Source: Apricaphanius iberus
Lineage: Eukaryota > Chordata > Actinopteri > Cyprinodontiformes > Aphaniidae
NCBI GenBank assembly: GCA_028564705.1
Contig: JAPXFQ010002460.1
Span: forward strand, 875,501-939,500
Reading direction: 5' to 3'
Length of the DNA: 64,000 nt
Every line of letters starts with the position of its first letter. The stretch's first letter is position 1. Positions 23,601 through 37,500 of this stretch are shown in pieces. The position numbers and the translations under genes are program-made. The notes under the pieces were generated by a model. The model worked only from the letters and a program-made list of their open reading frames with translations, had not been told where the DNA came from and ran no database searches.

Positions 23601-26600
23601 CTGCAACTCTTTTTTTTTTTTCATCATAGCTACAAGATTATGGTGAAAGATAAATGCTGTGACATTGTAGCAGTTTACTGAAATGATTTCATATTGAGCG
23701 CCTGTTGTAATAAAAGCTGAAGGCTGTCCAGCGAAATAGGGTTCTACTTTTTTTTTTTGGAGAGGACGTGTATTTATTCCTTTCTCTACATGTACTAAAA
23801 AGAATGCAAGACAACGGAACCGCAGGAATCAAAACTAACTGGAGATATTTGGGAAGGAGCAACAAACAGTGACTTGGTTGAAATAACTCAGAAGCAGATC
23901 AGAGGATATGAGAGTTGAGGACATCATTACTGGTCACAGATGTGGAGAAGCTCAGGAACTGCGTCGACGTCTTGTTGCCATAAAACACATAAATGCGACC
24001 TGCAGGAAGATGGAGAGTTGTTTGTCCACCACAGTAAATCAGATTTCACAAAGTATTTAAAATATGAATCCTCAATGGCTCACCCAGATTCTGACGGTAC
24101 TCAGACTTCAGTCCGATCTGTAACAGCTGGTTCTCATAGATAACGCCATTGTTTTTGCACACAAACCTAAAAATTTAAAGCAAACCAATAATATTTAGGT
24201 CTTCATTTATTTGTACTGCATGGACATTGTAAAAAAGAAATGCATCTTTTTACGACGATGCTCGTAGAACGAGCTTGATACAACAGCAAATGAAAGCCAA
24301 AAATGAAATTCCTGTCCCAGGGCTGCCACCTTAGATTTTGTGGAGGGGTTTGAATGTCCTGTTCCTAGGTAAGTGATCAGACAAAGCGCAGCCTAAACAT
24401 TCCTTATGAGGAGTGACAAACATGGAAACCCTAGTTCACCGTAGGGAGTGCCCTACTCCCTGTGATAGAGATGTAAGAAAACGATCTTGCATCGATATTC
24501 TAAAGCTAAGTATCAATTTTCAATTGTAAGAATTTGAATTTAATCATTAACGATGTTAATTTTTCTCGTAAAATGTAAAATATGACCGCTTGTTGGTGTC
24601 TGTTTTCAACTTTCTTCGTTCCAGTGGATAAACTACATGTGGTATAACACTGGGTGTGTTACAGATAAAACAAGTTGTAGGTTTAGAATGCTGTGACAGT
24701 TTTTCTGCAGTTAAATTCAATTGGAAAAAAAAAAATGTTACTCACTAACCAGGGAAGTGGAGCACATCACCCCAGCTCTTAAAAGCAGGGTATACGATTT
24801 CATTTTAAAACACTTTTTTTTTAAACTGCAACAAAAGCCTTTCATATACCAGTGGCAACCTATAAGTTAGAAGTTGTTAAACTTGACCGCGTTATTTTCA
24901 TTCTTTCTACAGCGATAAACTCTGGAAAAACCTCAACCAATCAACTTCCACGGTCCGTCCAGGATAACGCTGTGTCTACACCAAACGCGATAGGAGTGAC
25001 TAAAAAGCGCGACACACGCATAGCTGTTCGCGTGCATATTCGCACCTTGAAGCGTGTACAGAGCGAACTGGACACGCTTCAAATATGGTATTTTCACGCG
25101 CGAACTGGCCTTCAGCGGAGCTGGGGCTAGAGTGCAGCTGCCGGTGGATTATGGTCTCCGATCTGACGGAGGACAGAGTGGATTACGTGTTCGGCCTGGC
25201 CTTTGGTAGAGCTGGGAACGCTGCACTGGGCGTTTGGTGAGCAACAGATACAGTCTAGCTACGGCGGAGGGATCCATAAACAGCAGCGAGCCTCTCATAA
25301 ACACCGGCTCCTCGCCGCCTGGAGAACGTGACCTGCTCGCCCAGTTTGTGTCGTGAAGGTCCAAGCTTCACCTGCCGATACACCAACTACATTTCTGAGC
25401 AGCTGTCCATCTGTCTGCGGCTCATAAAAGTTTATAATATATTGGACCAGCGTGGGACGTGGTGCGGGATCTGCTACCAGGAAACCAGGTGAGGCCGTTT
25501 CAAGGCTCACTTCTATGCGGAGACGTGCTTTTACAGCAACAATGGCTCTTTTAAGAGCCACCCACAAACCTCTTAAGAGCATTCCTGTTTAAATAGTTCA
25601 AACTATTTATAATATTTATTTATTTCTGTCTCTGTATTGAAAACAGCTTGTGACATGTAGCTCGTGTGATTATCCACGATGTTTATCAGTATTTCCTCCA
25701 TGTCCTGCTGAGGCTGTGACTCCATGACAGTCACAGAATCACTGAAACTCTGTCCCCTGATTGGTTGTCGCGGCGAGATTTGACGCTGGAGTTTAGATTT
25801 TTCCAACTCGAGCGGTAGATGCCATGAGCGCGAATGCACAAAATGCACCACATAAAATGCAGCGCGAATTTTCCATCGCATCTGTAGCGCGAATTGTTCG
25901 CGCAAATCAGGCAGACAAGCTTTTACGCGACGCAAATCTGCTTCTGAAGTGTCGCGGGACCCCAAGTCGCGCTTCATCGTGCTCCTCCATTGATTTTACA
26001 TGTAAACCTGAAGCTCCAGTCGCTCCTATCGCGTTTGGTCTGGACACACAGTAAGAGGCTTGTAAGCAAAACTTACGTGTTCCAGCACCTTTTTACTTTG
26101 CAATAACGCCCACAATTGTATACCCTGCCTTTAAGTCCTTACACTTGTAATGAAATTGGGTTACTGTCTCTTTAAATTTGCCGGTGCTGGAGCTGCCTCT
26201 CAGGTGTTTTGTATTTAAGTGAGAGGCAGGCCCCGTAAGTAGTCCGTTTGGGGAACTCTGCAGCGACAAAAACTTTGTTAAGTAGTGATTTCTTATGCAA
26301 CTTTTAAGTACAGAAGCAAATAGCAAATTTGTTTGGAATGGATGTTGCATATGCCGTTTTTCAGCTTCCAAACCAGCTGCATTATTTGTCAGTGGCTAGT
26401 TATTAGGAGTTTTGCATCCCTCAGCAAGCGAAGCGAGGTATGTTGTGCTGAATGGTTGTTGAATGCAACCTTGTATGATTGTTTGTAGAAATGCTTGAGA
26501 GCATATTTACTTATACGCATCAACTTCTGTTTTTTTGTTGCAGTTTTCACAGTGCTACAGTGCGAATGGTATATAATGATGCATAAAGATGTCAAACCTG

Positions 26601-29600
26601 CTCATTTTGGGTTCATCTGCTGAAAGTGAGAAAAGTGAAGACCAGGAATCAATAAAAAGTCTGCACCTGTTAGAGACTATCGCGGAATTTTTCAGGATGT
26701 CAAAGAGCTGTTACAATACTGGCTTCCTGTAGCTCAGAGAATAGACTTCAAAATACTCCTACTAGTTCATAAATCATTGAATGGCTCATCTCCAAAATAT
26801 GTTGAACTGTTGTCACTGTACCAACCACACAGACTAATCAGGTTCTCCAACTTCAATCTACTAATCACCCCTAGAATTACAACAAAACATGGAGAAGCAG
26901 CTTTCAGTGTGTATGCTCCTCAAATCTGGAACAAACTTCCGGATGACTGCAAAGCTGCTGAATCACTGAGTTCTTCTAAATCGAGGATAAAACACCCATC
27001 CGTTCAGGGCTGCCTTTGAGTGATGTTTTCATATATGAAATGCTTTGTGTTACATACTTTATTATGTATTTTGAGTGTCTATATTCTGTGTATGCTTTAT
27101 GCTGTTTATCTTATCAGCGGATCATATAAAACAATATCGGCTAAAAGATCTTGCTGTGTCAACCAAGCTTCAGACTCTAAGGGAAGCCTAAGTCACGCCC
27201 TTCTGCTTCCGTTCCATGGGCCCCCTGCTGCTGAAAAAAACGAATTAGGGTCAATGGAGCGATCAAGGTTATGTTCTGATCCCGTTCGAAATGCGCCATG
27301 GTTTGAACATATGATGTCTTGGAAATTTTGACACAGAGAAAATAAAGAGAAAAACAACATAAATCTGACCTTGGAAAGTGGCGGCTACGCTGAAGGAGAA
27401 ACAGTTGTTTGAGTGAGAGCCAGCATGCGGGAGAAGCTTTACAAGGTCCCGGCAGAGCCGTTCTAGGAGAGCCGTCCCACTCTCAATTCAGTCCCATTGT
27501 AACACATTTTGGTTGCAGTTCCACCAGAGTTCCACTGGGGGCGATCACAATGAGTGCAAGATGAATGGGAGTCTACGGAGCTAGACGGCTAAATTGTGTC
27601 TCTTTAACTCGATAGCCTGTTGAGAAATCTAAGATTTGATTGTAGGTTTCACAGGTTCAACATTGGTTACAGGAGGAAAGGTGAATGAACGAGTACTTAA
27701 TCGTTTCGTTTTCTTACAGGTTGAGTTGTTGTTGCCCATAACTCGCTAGCATTTTGCTAATGACCGCTGATTGGTCAGTGAATGACTGATTACAACCAGA
27801 TGTACTGCTTGACAGCATCATGGCATCCGAAGCGGTATCAGAACGTTACGTTTTTTGTTTTTTTTCAACCTAACAACTTTTTTTGGGTTGCTATCCCTAT
27901 TATCCACCATTTGTTATGTATGTACTGGGAAATTTTAAAAGAAATATAAGGATTGCCGTAATGCAGTATCTCTGGTTATATGATGTGTATGACGTCATTC
28001 ACAGTTTAAATTACTTTTTAAAGCAAATAAATGACAAAACAAATCCAGCAATATGTAATTTCTTTGCATCTCCTTTCAAAAAAAAAATATTCAAATTACT
28101 AGAAAAAAAATTATATCCTGAGAACAGTGGATTTTGAGAGGTATTGCTCCATAGACCTCCATTCATTCTGCACTCTTAATGAGAGCGCCCTCATATGGAA
28201 CTAGAGTGGAACTGCAACCAGTTCAGAACTCTGACGTACCAAGAGAGTAGGAGTTCTCTCTTTATTAGAACTGCTCTGGTTCCGGTGAGAATTCTGAGTG
28301 CTAGCTAGCATTAGCTTCTGTGACATCATATATATACGACTTCCGATTTGTAGGCATTTTAACGATTATTTTTTACAATCAAATAAATCCCCAAATCACC
28401 TGACAAATACAGTCTAAACGCACATCAATAGTTATTTAAACTGAGGTACAACATATGTATGATTCAGGTTGTATGACAAAGTAGACCAGAAAATTACCTT
28501 CATCACTCAACTGACTTCCATTCATTCACAGGGGGACCCACGGACCGACAGGAAGGGGGCAAGCCTTAGACCTAAATTCCACTACATGCGCTCCGCTCCG
28601 CCCTGCCACGCACGCCGCAGCGGTTCTCTGTCGTCGTTAAATTACACTGCATGCGCCCCACCTCCGCTCCGCTTCGGAGCCCAGAGGTGCTCAACGAAGC
28701 ATGCGCGGCAATTGCGAGATATCGCGATAAAGAGCAGTCCTATATACACGGAAGTCAGACCAAAATCATTCATTCCAAGGAAAACAAACAGAAAAGAACA
28801 GCTGATCTACTTCTATTTGCTATTATTCTTTGTCAAGATATCTCCACGGACTTTCTTAAACAATGGGTGAGTACATTTATAGCAGATAAGTTGTATTTAT
28901 AGCGTATTTTTTATCTTAAAAAAAAAAAAAAGAAATCTGTCTTTACTGATTTATTTTGAAAAACCGGATGATCTGCATTTTCAGCATCCTGCCTGGTACT
29001 TTTTTATTTGTGTAGATTTACTGCGGACTTGCTCCGGCGTCCGGCAAAATTCGATTCAATCCTATTTTTGCCGGAGTGCGAAACGGCGCCCGTAGTGGAA
29101 TAGTTTTTTTTCATTACAACGGGATCGGATTTGTTGCAGCGTGCGTGGCGGAGCGGAGCACATGTAGTATAATTTAGGTGTTAAGTTCCCCATGGGAAAG
29201 CTGGTAGATTGGCAGTATGCCCTTACATCTACTGCCAACCTACCAACATCTTCTTATGGATCACCTGCTTCTCAGCAACAACCAGTCAGTTCTGCTGCTA
29301 TCTGGTTGGTTTTTTTTTTTACATGGTGTGATGTTACATCTTTGTCACAACACTTTTTGCTATTTTAAGGAACTGCCATGTTCACTTTTTGTCACTTTCT
29401 TGGACCGATCTCCTGCTGGGTATTCACTTTAATGGCTGACAGTGTATTTTCATTAGGTGAGTTATTGTTAGTGTTACCTGGGAAAATGTTCATCTGACCC
29501 TTCTGTAGACGCAGGTGCAGGTGTGGTGATGTCAGAAAAGACGTCCACCAGCAGACTTGCTCCTGATGAAGGTGTGGAGTTTAAATTCAGCATGTCGGTG

Positions 29601-32600
29601 AAGGTGTGGCTGGGACCCTACAGGGGAAACGTCATGAAATCACCCTTTACATATAAAGGGCTCACATTTGAGCTTTCACACTGAGCTAAATGTTCTATAG
29701 GTTTCAACATTTAGTTTAAACGTTTGTTCGCATCAGTTCAGAGACGACTGAATATCTGCTAATGGGATTTTGGACCATTTTGAAAAGGCTCAGAGCTCAG
29801 AACCATCATCTTACTGTGGAAATACCTAGAGCCATCCACAAGGTTTTCTATGTTTGACCTCCTAAAATTCTCTTCTTCTTTCTTTTATAGTTTCCTTAAA
29901 CAGTAGTTTACAACGGCTTTTGTAAAACTTTTTAAAACCGTTTGAAAAATGGCTGACAGTCACAAGAGAAAAAGAGAGTTTGAGGTGTATGAGAGGAAGA
30001 TAAATGGCTCAGAAGGGATAAACAAGACCAATTTTTAGGAGATTCTTTCCAACGATGTCATGTGCTGACAGCACAACTCAGGCTCCCCTATGATTCCTCC
30101 GTCGCCACGTTTCTACTCGACAGGTAGGCTAAAGTTTGGGGTTACTTTGTCAGGAGATCACACAGGTATTGATTTGTTTTCTGTGATGTGTGGAAATTTA
30201 ACAGTGGGCCCTAACGGAACCACCGACTTTAGGAGCGAGCCTTCGGCGGGGATGAATCCGCTCTTGGTGAGACGTTGGAGAGAGTCTGTGCTTTAATGAA
30301 ACGGATGTGTGTCGAATGTCCAACTAACTTCACCGCGGTACGTTTGGCATGTTATTTGGAGAAATGCATTTCAGTTTACTGCTAGAATAAGTTATCTACG
30401 TCTCGTTGTGACTGCGCCTTTTTTTTCTTAAGTCGAGAGGGCGGTACTTTCATGAAATTCAGAGAAATCCTCTATTATACGTTTTAGATTAGTCAAATTA
30501 TAAAGACCTTTACTGTGGTTTCCCTTTTTATATTCTTAAATCTTTCCCCTCTAGTTAATGGTCTTTCAGTCTTTACCCTCATTAGCGCCAGTTCTGATAC
30601 CCATCATGCATTGCAGTACTACAGGGACACAATTTTTAAAATCATATTAATCAGATTTTGTTTCTTTTTTACTCAGTAATTGATAATGTAGTGAAGAACA
30701 ATAGTTTTAAAACACACACTTAAGTAAAAGTAAAATCATAAACTTTAAAAAAGACTTTAAATAAATACAATTACTAAAAAAAAACCTACTCAAACACGAT
30801 AATAAGAGTAAGTGTATTTTGTTACGTTCCTCCTCTGATTTTGTTGAAGCATTTAGATCATTGCGATTAATTTATGACATACCTTGCTTGCGACTTTGGT
30901 GTCCTCGGCGTGTTCGGTGCTGCCGTTGACATTCCGTCGGGAATCGTCCATGTCAGGCAGCTTGCTGGACCCCTTCTTCTTCTTCAGCTTGGCCAGGATG
31001 GACGACTCCCTTTCTGGGAATGGAGGCATTTCTTCCAACACCGTGGCCTGGAGGGGTGCAGAGAAAATGATGCAATGCTCATGGGAACTGGCCGACAAAT
31101 TCTCTACTTGCAACCCAGGTTACATTTGATGAGGTCACTTTTGTCACTTAACTTTCCTTCCTGTTAAAAAGTGTGAGAGCTGCAGAGTAGTGCGGTAAAT
31201 AGTGACTTCTTGTGTTCACAACTGCCAATTCCTGGAGAGAATCTGGTAAAAGTTCTGCTAGTCTCAGAAAATTCCATGATATTTGTATCCTTAATATAAA
31301 GCCACTGTTTACGGACACTGGTACAGTGAACACAGTAACCAACTAGAAAAACAGTCAGAGCACAGAGGTAGCTCACTCCTTGTCCTCAAGAATTCATTAC
31401 AATAGAAACATAACTTTTTGATTTATGTAGCTAACTAGGCCTCCTCAGATCAAACTCTTGGGTTTGGTAAAGGAACAATGCAGTGGAAGCATCATGATCT
31501 GGGGTTTATTTTTCTTCAGATAGAACTAGACTTCCTGTTAGTGTGGATGTAATGACAAACACCTCTAAGCATCAATGGTGCCCCAAAATCTTACATTTTT
31601 GAGTCAAAATGAACAAAATAACCGGCTTCCCCAGAATAAAATGAAAAGTATAGAAAGGCTTTGCCAGAGTTCAGAGCAACGTCTGAAAGGAAACCTGTGG
31701 GTTCTCCTGAGGAGGATTAAATCTGTGAGCTGGTTTTGGCATGCTGACGAACTTCTACCAATTCAGTCAAAATGTACATCAACAAAGTCTTAGTTTAAGG
31801 GTGTGTAGACATACAAAACAAGCTCATTGTAGCTGCAAACACTGGAAAGAAACTGAAACAAATTCGTATCACACTGCTAGAAGCCTCTCAAAGGAGAGAA
31901 ACATCCACTGTCATTTATTCACATTGGAATGACGCCCTCTTTAAAGCTGCAGGGCTGTGCAAAGGGAATTACTTGCTGACCAGTATGTCAGTGCTGGCGA
32001 TGCAACTGAGCCTCAGGTATTCGACAGCTCTCTGCTGAAGCTCCACGTCAGCGTTGCGAAGCTGGCTGTCCGAGCGGAGGACATCTTGGATTGTGCCTTT
32101 CACCTCTGGGAACAAGTTGATAAACTTGATGTAGGCTGAGAGCAGCAGGGCCCGCGTTGGTACTGAGCACAAGTGGAACTTAGAGTGAAGGAGATTGAAC
32201 TGGACCAGAGGGCTGAAGAGAAAGAGGTCAGAATGAGACAAACCTTGAAAGATTTAGGTCAGCTACTTTTAAACTGTTTTTACAACTGGAGTAATTTTTT
32301 TTTTTCTACTTGCATTGTTAAGCTCTTATAAATCCTTCATTTTCCGCCCTACATAAAAAAAAAAAAAATGCATACCCAAATTCAAATTAAAGCAACTCTT
32401 AAAATCATTTTGAATAGAGACATGGCTGAGGTCTCTTTGTAAAGAAAAAACTCTGAAATTTCTTCCAGAACTGTGATAATATGCCTGAGTGCTATTGTTA
32501 CCAAGCAATATGTTTTTTAATAGTCTGAAACAGATAAAATGTTATGGTCGCTTATTTATAAAAAAATAATGCATGCTTTATATTTCGTTTCATAGAACAC

Positions 32601-34509
32601 ACAGTGGTCTAAAGCCTGAATTATTACCTTGATCTACACCAAATTTCAAAGCAATATACCAAAAAACAAATATGCAGCACATATTTTTTTAAAGTAGAGG
32701 TCAAAGGTACCCAAAATTATGCCATTTGCACCCTGTCTATTCACATGTGTTAGTCTTCACGACATAAAAAACATATTTAGAATCATTACTTTCACTTTTC
32801 ACATAAACATCCACAGGTTCCATCTAAGTTGTATTTTGACAGATAATGGTGTTTAGACACGTTTCTGAAGCAGTATATTACTCGTGTGACTTTCAGGGTA
32901 CACCATTTTACGCTTACGTTCACAGTGGAAAAAACTTACATAATCTAGGCATTTCGTATATCTGCATTTACAGCATTTCATTGGCTTTTCAATGCAGTCA
33001 ATAATTAGAATTGTCAACCGCGATTGGTTTGGGTACAAATAAAGGAATATTCATCCATCAGCCAGCGATCTAACCCAGAAGGCGTTATCCGGATGTTCTT
33101 CCTGTTTTATTTTATTAATTTTTTTTGCTGTTTTTGGGCATGCACAGTGATCCTAGAAGGCGGAAGTGACATTACCGGAAGCTGAACTTTACCCGTAAAG
33201 AACTACATGTATTGTAGTACATTTTCCAGAGCTGGATTGACCTGTTTTTTTGTTTTATTTTACCATTTTATCGCACTTACTGTTCACCTGGACTAATCAC
33301 TTTACTAGAAGACTTTATTTCGAACCGCGGGTGGTCTAGTAGTCAGCTGGGGGTTAAAAACTGCATTTACGGCTAATTATTATGGAATGACTCTACAATT
33401 ACTATTTTGAAAGTAAGAAAATAGAAAAAAAAGTCTTCATTGTTTTTAGTTTTGTAGTTTTTTTTTGTTTTAGTTTTTGAGGGTATACCAATATAATGGT
33501 GCTGAAAGATCTGAACGTTTTACAGTCAGTACCTGGAGCGTGGGTCACCAGCAATCAGGTTTCCAAACTCTCCGAGAATGTAACCTCCAACTTTTAGCAG
33601 ATTTTCATGGCAGGCTGGAGTCTGAAGGGCCTACAGATATTTACATGGAAGCGAAGAATGGAAGATATTTACATGGAAGAACAAGAACAACAAGAGAAAA
33701 AACAACAAGCAAAAAACAGACAAAAATGATTACAAAAGAAAGGGGCTAAAGCTGCTCGTATGTTGGTTAGATCGGGTAAAACCTGAATTTAACTAGAACT
33801 TGTAATATCTTGGGTTGTGTCTCATGACTTTGCCGTCGTCTTAAACTAGGGGGCAGTGTGGTGCAGGTGTGACCTTCAAATACATTCATATGTGTGCCTC
33901 TAATTATCCATATCCAATACCATGACATCATCATCATCTGGGCTTTCCCTCATTTTATCAAAGAGATGGTAATAATTCTGTAGGTAAACTTCTGATTAAA
34001 AAAAACATATTTTATCATTATGGAATTTAGCAAATAGAAGTAATTTTGGTAATTCTAACTGACCTAAAACAAGAGAAGTGCTCAGCCTTAAACAAAGATG
34101 TGGCCATTTAGAGCATCCAACTCACCAAATGCATATTTGGTATGCAGAGTGGGAATGCATGGCACTTTATATTTGATATTCAACCAAATATTGCATTCAT
34201 GCAGTACTTTGTGGCTTTGATAACATGAATGCAAGGTGGTGCCATAAATATGCCAGTAGAGGTTGCTGTTACTTTTTGAGCCTGTGAATAACATATAATA
34301 TATATATGTTACTTTGTGTGTTCTCTGGAAATGCAGGTCTTTGTCAAAGCAGGATACTGTAGCTCTGAAGCTGTTGCTCTCAATAATCCTCCCACTGGGA
34401 GGCTCCCAATTTACTGATACTGCCCATAAGGTAAGCAGCATCAGGAAGTGGCTGCACGCTATACATCAATGAGTTAAAAAATGGGTGATCAGCTTTTTCT
34501 GTTTGCTAA

Positions 34510-34549
<40 letters not shown>

Positions 34550-37500
34550 GAAAGAGTTGAATGGCAAATATATTTTAAAAAGAACAATATTTTATCCCAT
34601 TTTCCCCCCATCCTTACATACTGGTATTGAAAACACTAAACTATTTCCATGTTTCCATAATGTACAGACTGTGGGAACCCTGGTTATATCCTTTTTTTTT
34701 TCTTCTTTTTTTTAACTAGTGCACTTTTTCCTACAGGCAAAGCAAATTTTATTTTTGATGACATGAATCTTGGTTCTGACCTCAAAAACGGTCTTGGCGG
34801 CATAACCCTGGACGTCGTCCTGGTTAATGACGATCTGGATGACGCGATACCACACCTCTTCGCTCACGTAGTCGCCAGCGATGCGGATTAGGTTGAGAAT
34901 GGTGTCCACATACCAGGTGTAGTCCACGGCATATTTCTCTGCCAGGATCGCCACCTTCAGCACCTGTGGTGGGCAACAATCCGGCAGCTGAGGAGAAGCT
35001 CTTAACCGGAGAGACGTGTGTGTTTTGGTGGCCTACAATCTCCTCTCTGATTGAGTAGTCTGCCGTCTCCAAGTAGCTCAGCATCTCTGCTACAATCTGC
35101 TTGGAGTTGCTGCGGTCACACATGGCGTAGAGCAGGTCCACGGCTCGCTGTCGAACGCTCACGTCTCTCTCAGTCTGCACAGGGGACACAAGAAGCACAG
35201 ATTTCAGCTCTGAACAGGGAGGTAGCTCAAGCTGTTGAAGGCTGAGCTACCATATGGCCTTAGGAGAGAAACACGACTGGCTATGAAAAAAGAATAACAT
35301 TCCTGCAATTTCTGCCCTACTTTTGTTTTTTTTTATTAAACATAACCAAATTAAAATGAACTTTTTTGAGTAGAGACATGTTTTGGGAAAGCAAACACTA
35401 AACATTTCTCCCAGAACTGTGTGTGAATGCTATTGTTCTCAAAGAATGTAAAGTTTAATACACTGAAAAATATAAAAACTCTATGTCTGCCCATCTATTT
35501 TTCTACAAACACATGCTGTAAAAGTAGTTTTGGAATGAAGTGGTGACCTAAAACACACTGTGGGTCTAAACCCTGATTTATTTCCTTTATCAAACCATAT
35601 TTGACAGCAACATACCCAGAAATGTATATTTTACACATATTCTTCTAAATAATGGTCAAAGGTGAACCAAACTGTGCCATCTCCTGGATACACGCGTTTT
35701 CACATAATGCTCCATGGTTTCCTTCAGTGTTGAACACGTTACTAAAACGGTCTGTTATATACATATTGTTGAATTAAATAATTATCATAAGTAATTCAAT
35801 GCATGTTCAAGCAGAGACAAAATGGAGCCAATTTCCAGTTTAACATTTATTTTGAACAGATTAACAAATTGCAGTTTTACAGAGGAATTTTGCCCCCGTC
35901 GTTCCCCTGTGGTCCAGATTTAAAGAAATCTGAACAATTAACTGATCTTCATTTCACAGCTTTATAGACAACCGGGCCTCTAGGCGTTTCTTCTCCCTCG
36001 AATCTTACTCCAATCAGATCATTTCCAAACAGTCTCTTAGCTCTTATTGGCTGTCAGAAAATTATACAGTCATATGGGTGAGACGTCTTTTCTTAAAAGC
36101 TCATTCTGAGTTTATGGTTTTATGGCAACACCCTAAATCTACAGACATCCTGTTTTTTACAGCTTGCAATAAAACTCACCCCAGAGTTTTATGACTTAAA
36201 AGCTTACCTGCATAAACAATAGTGACAGACCCATTTTTACAACCATGCAAACTATATAAACAGTCTTTTACCTTCTGAATAATAAAAGTTTAAACCTTAT
36301 GCAGAATTACCACAATATTCATCTCATGTTTGTATGAATAAGCTATTTTATGCTCCCCATTTATCATGGCAGCAACAACTCCCCTCAGTCATGTCATATA
36401 TCTACCTTCCAGCATTTTGTTTGCTATTCAATGCATCAATCATCAGATGTGAGAACCGCGATTAGATCTAGTTACTGACGGAAATAGGAGGGAATTTTTG
36501 GCATACATATCGATGTTTGTAGGCGGATGTGACGTTATTGGATACGTAACTCGAACGGTAAAGGACTACAAATATGTAGTAGCCATTTGGGAAGTACATT
36601 TTTGTTGTCATTTTACATTTTTATGGGTTTTATTGTTGTCCTGGACTAACTACTTTGTTGAAGGACTTTAATCGGACCCGTATGGACGTAAAAAGCAGTT
36701 TTTGTTCAAGATGATCAGCTTTATCTACTTCTGGAAGGTCCAATGTACTCGTATCGGTTAGTTGACCAATGCCATCAACTGATACTCAGAATATTTCACT
36801 TGAAATTTTATTTTTGTTGTCATTTTTATAAATATGTTATTTTTATCCATTTGTTGAAACAATAAGAAAAAAAAAAAACGTTTTCCAATTCGTGGCATTT
36901 TTTGTGTTTGGTAGAAGTATCTGCAATGGTACTCACGATCGGCAAGTACTCAGATTCAGGTATCGCTAATGTACCGGCTTGAAAAAAACTGGGATCGTTG
37001 CATCCCTAATTGGCACACACATGATTGCATTGAGTAGCTTTCTAATGATATAAAACATGGAGTTCATAGAAGTTAGACAGTGGAATTTGGGTGGACATTA
37101 ACTAGCAATAGGGCCATAGGCAAGCTAAGGTTTAAGAAAGATAGTAAAGGTATTCTGGAGTTCCAAACCACATTTACCTCGTTCTTTTCAATTTAGATAA
37201 TTTGGGGTGTCAAGTCTACCGTAACAAAAAGTATTTGCCGTCTCCATCCTTCTCTCCCAATCAGGCTCCGCTGTGCAGAGCTATGATAATGCCTTTAAAA
37301 GTGTAGAAATGCCCCCTTAAATTCACATGTTCTCGCTCACTTCAAAGTGGTCGGTATGTAAATGTTAGAACTATTAACCCAAGTGTCAAAGCCATCAGGC
37401 TGAATCGTCCAATCAGCACGCAGCTCATTTAATATTTATGAGTGGTTGGGGAAACGCAGTCTTTCATTTGAAGGGTTTAATTATGTGGTTGGATTTGGTC

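Noticed and set aside
25300..25543. Histone gene ending at the stem-loop
   Set aside because: No H1, H2A, H2B, H3 or H4 C-terminus can be read upstream in any frame.
34485..34715. 76-aa frame with Lys/Glu repeats
   Set aside because: Artefact of the (GAAA)n microsatellite.
35770..36340. Solo LTR of an endogenous retrovirus
   Set aside because: The extra block in repeat copy 2 has no clear TG..CA ends, target duplication or primer-binding site, so it is left unclassified.
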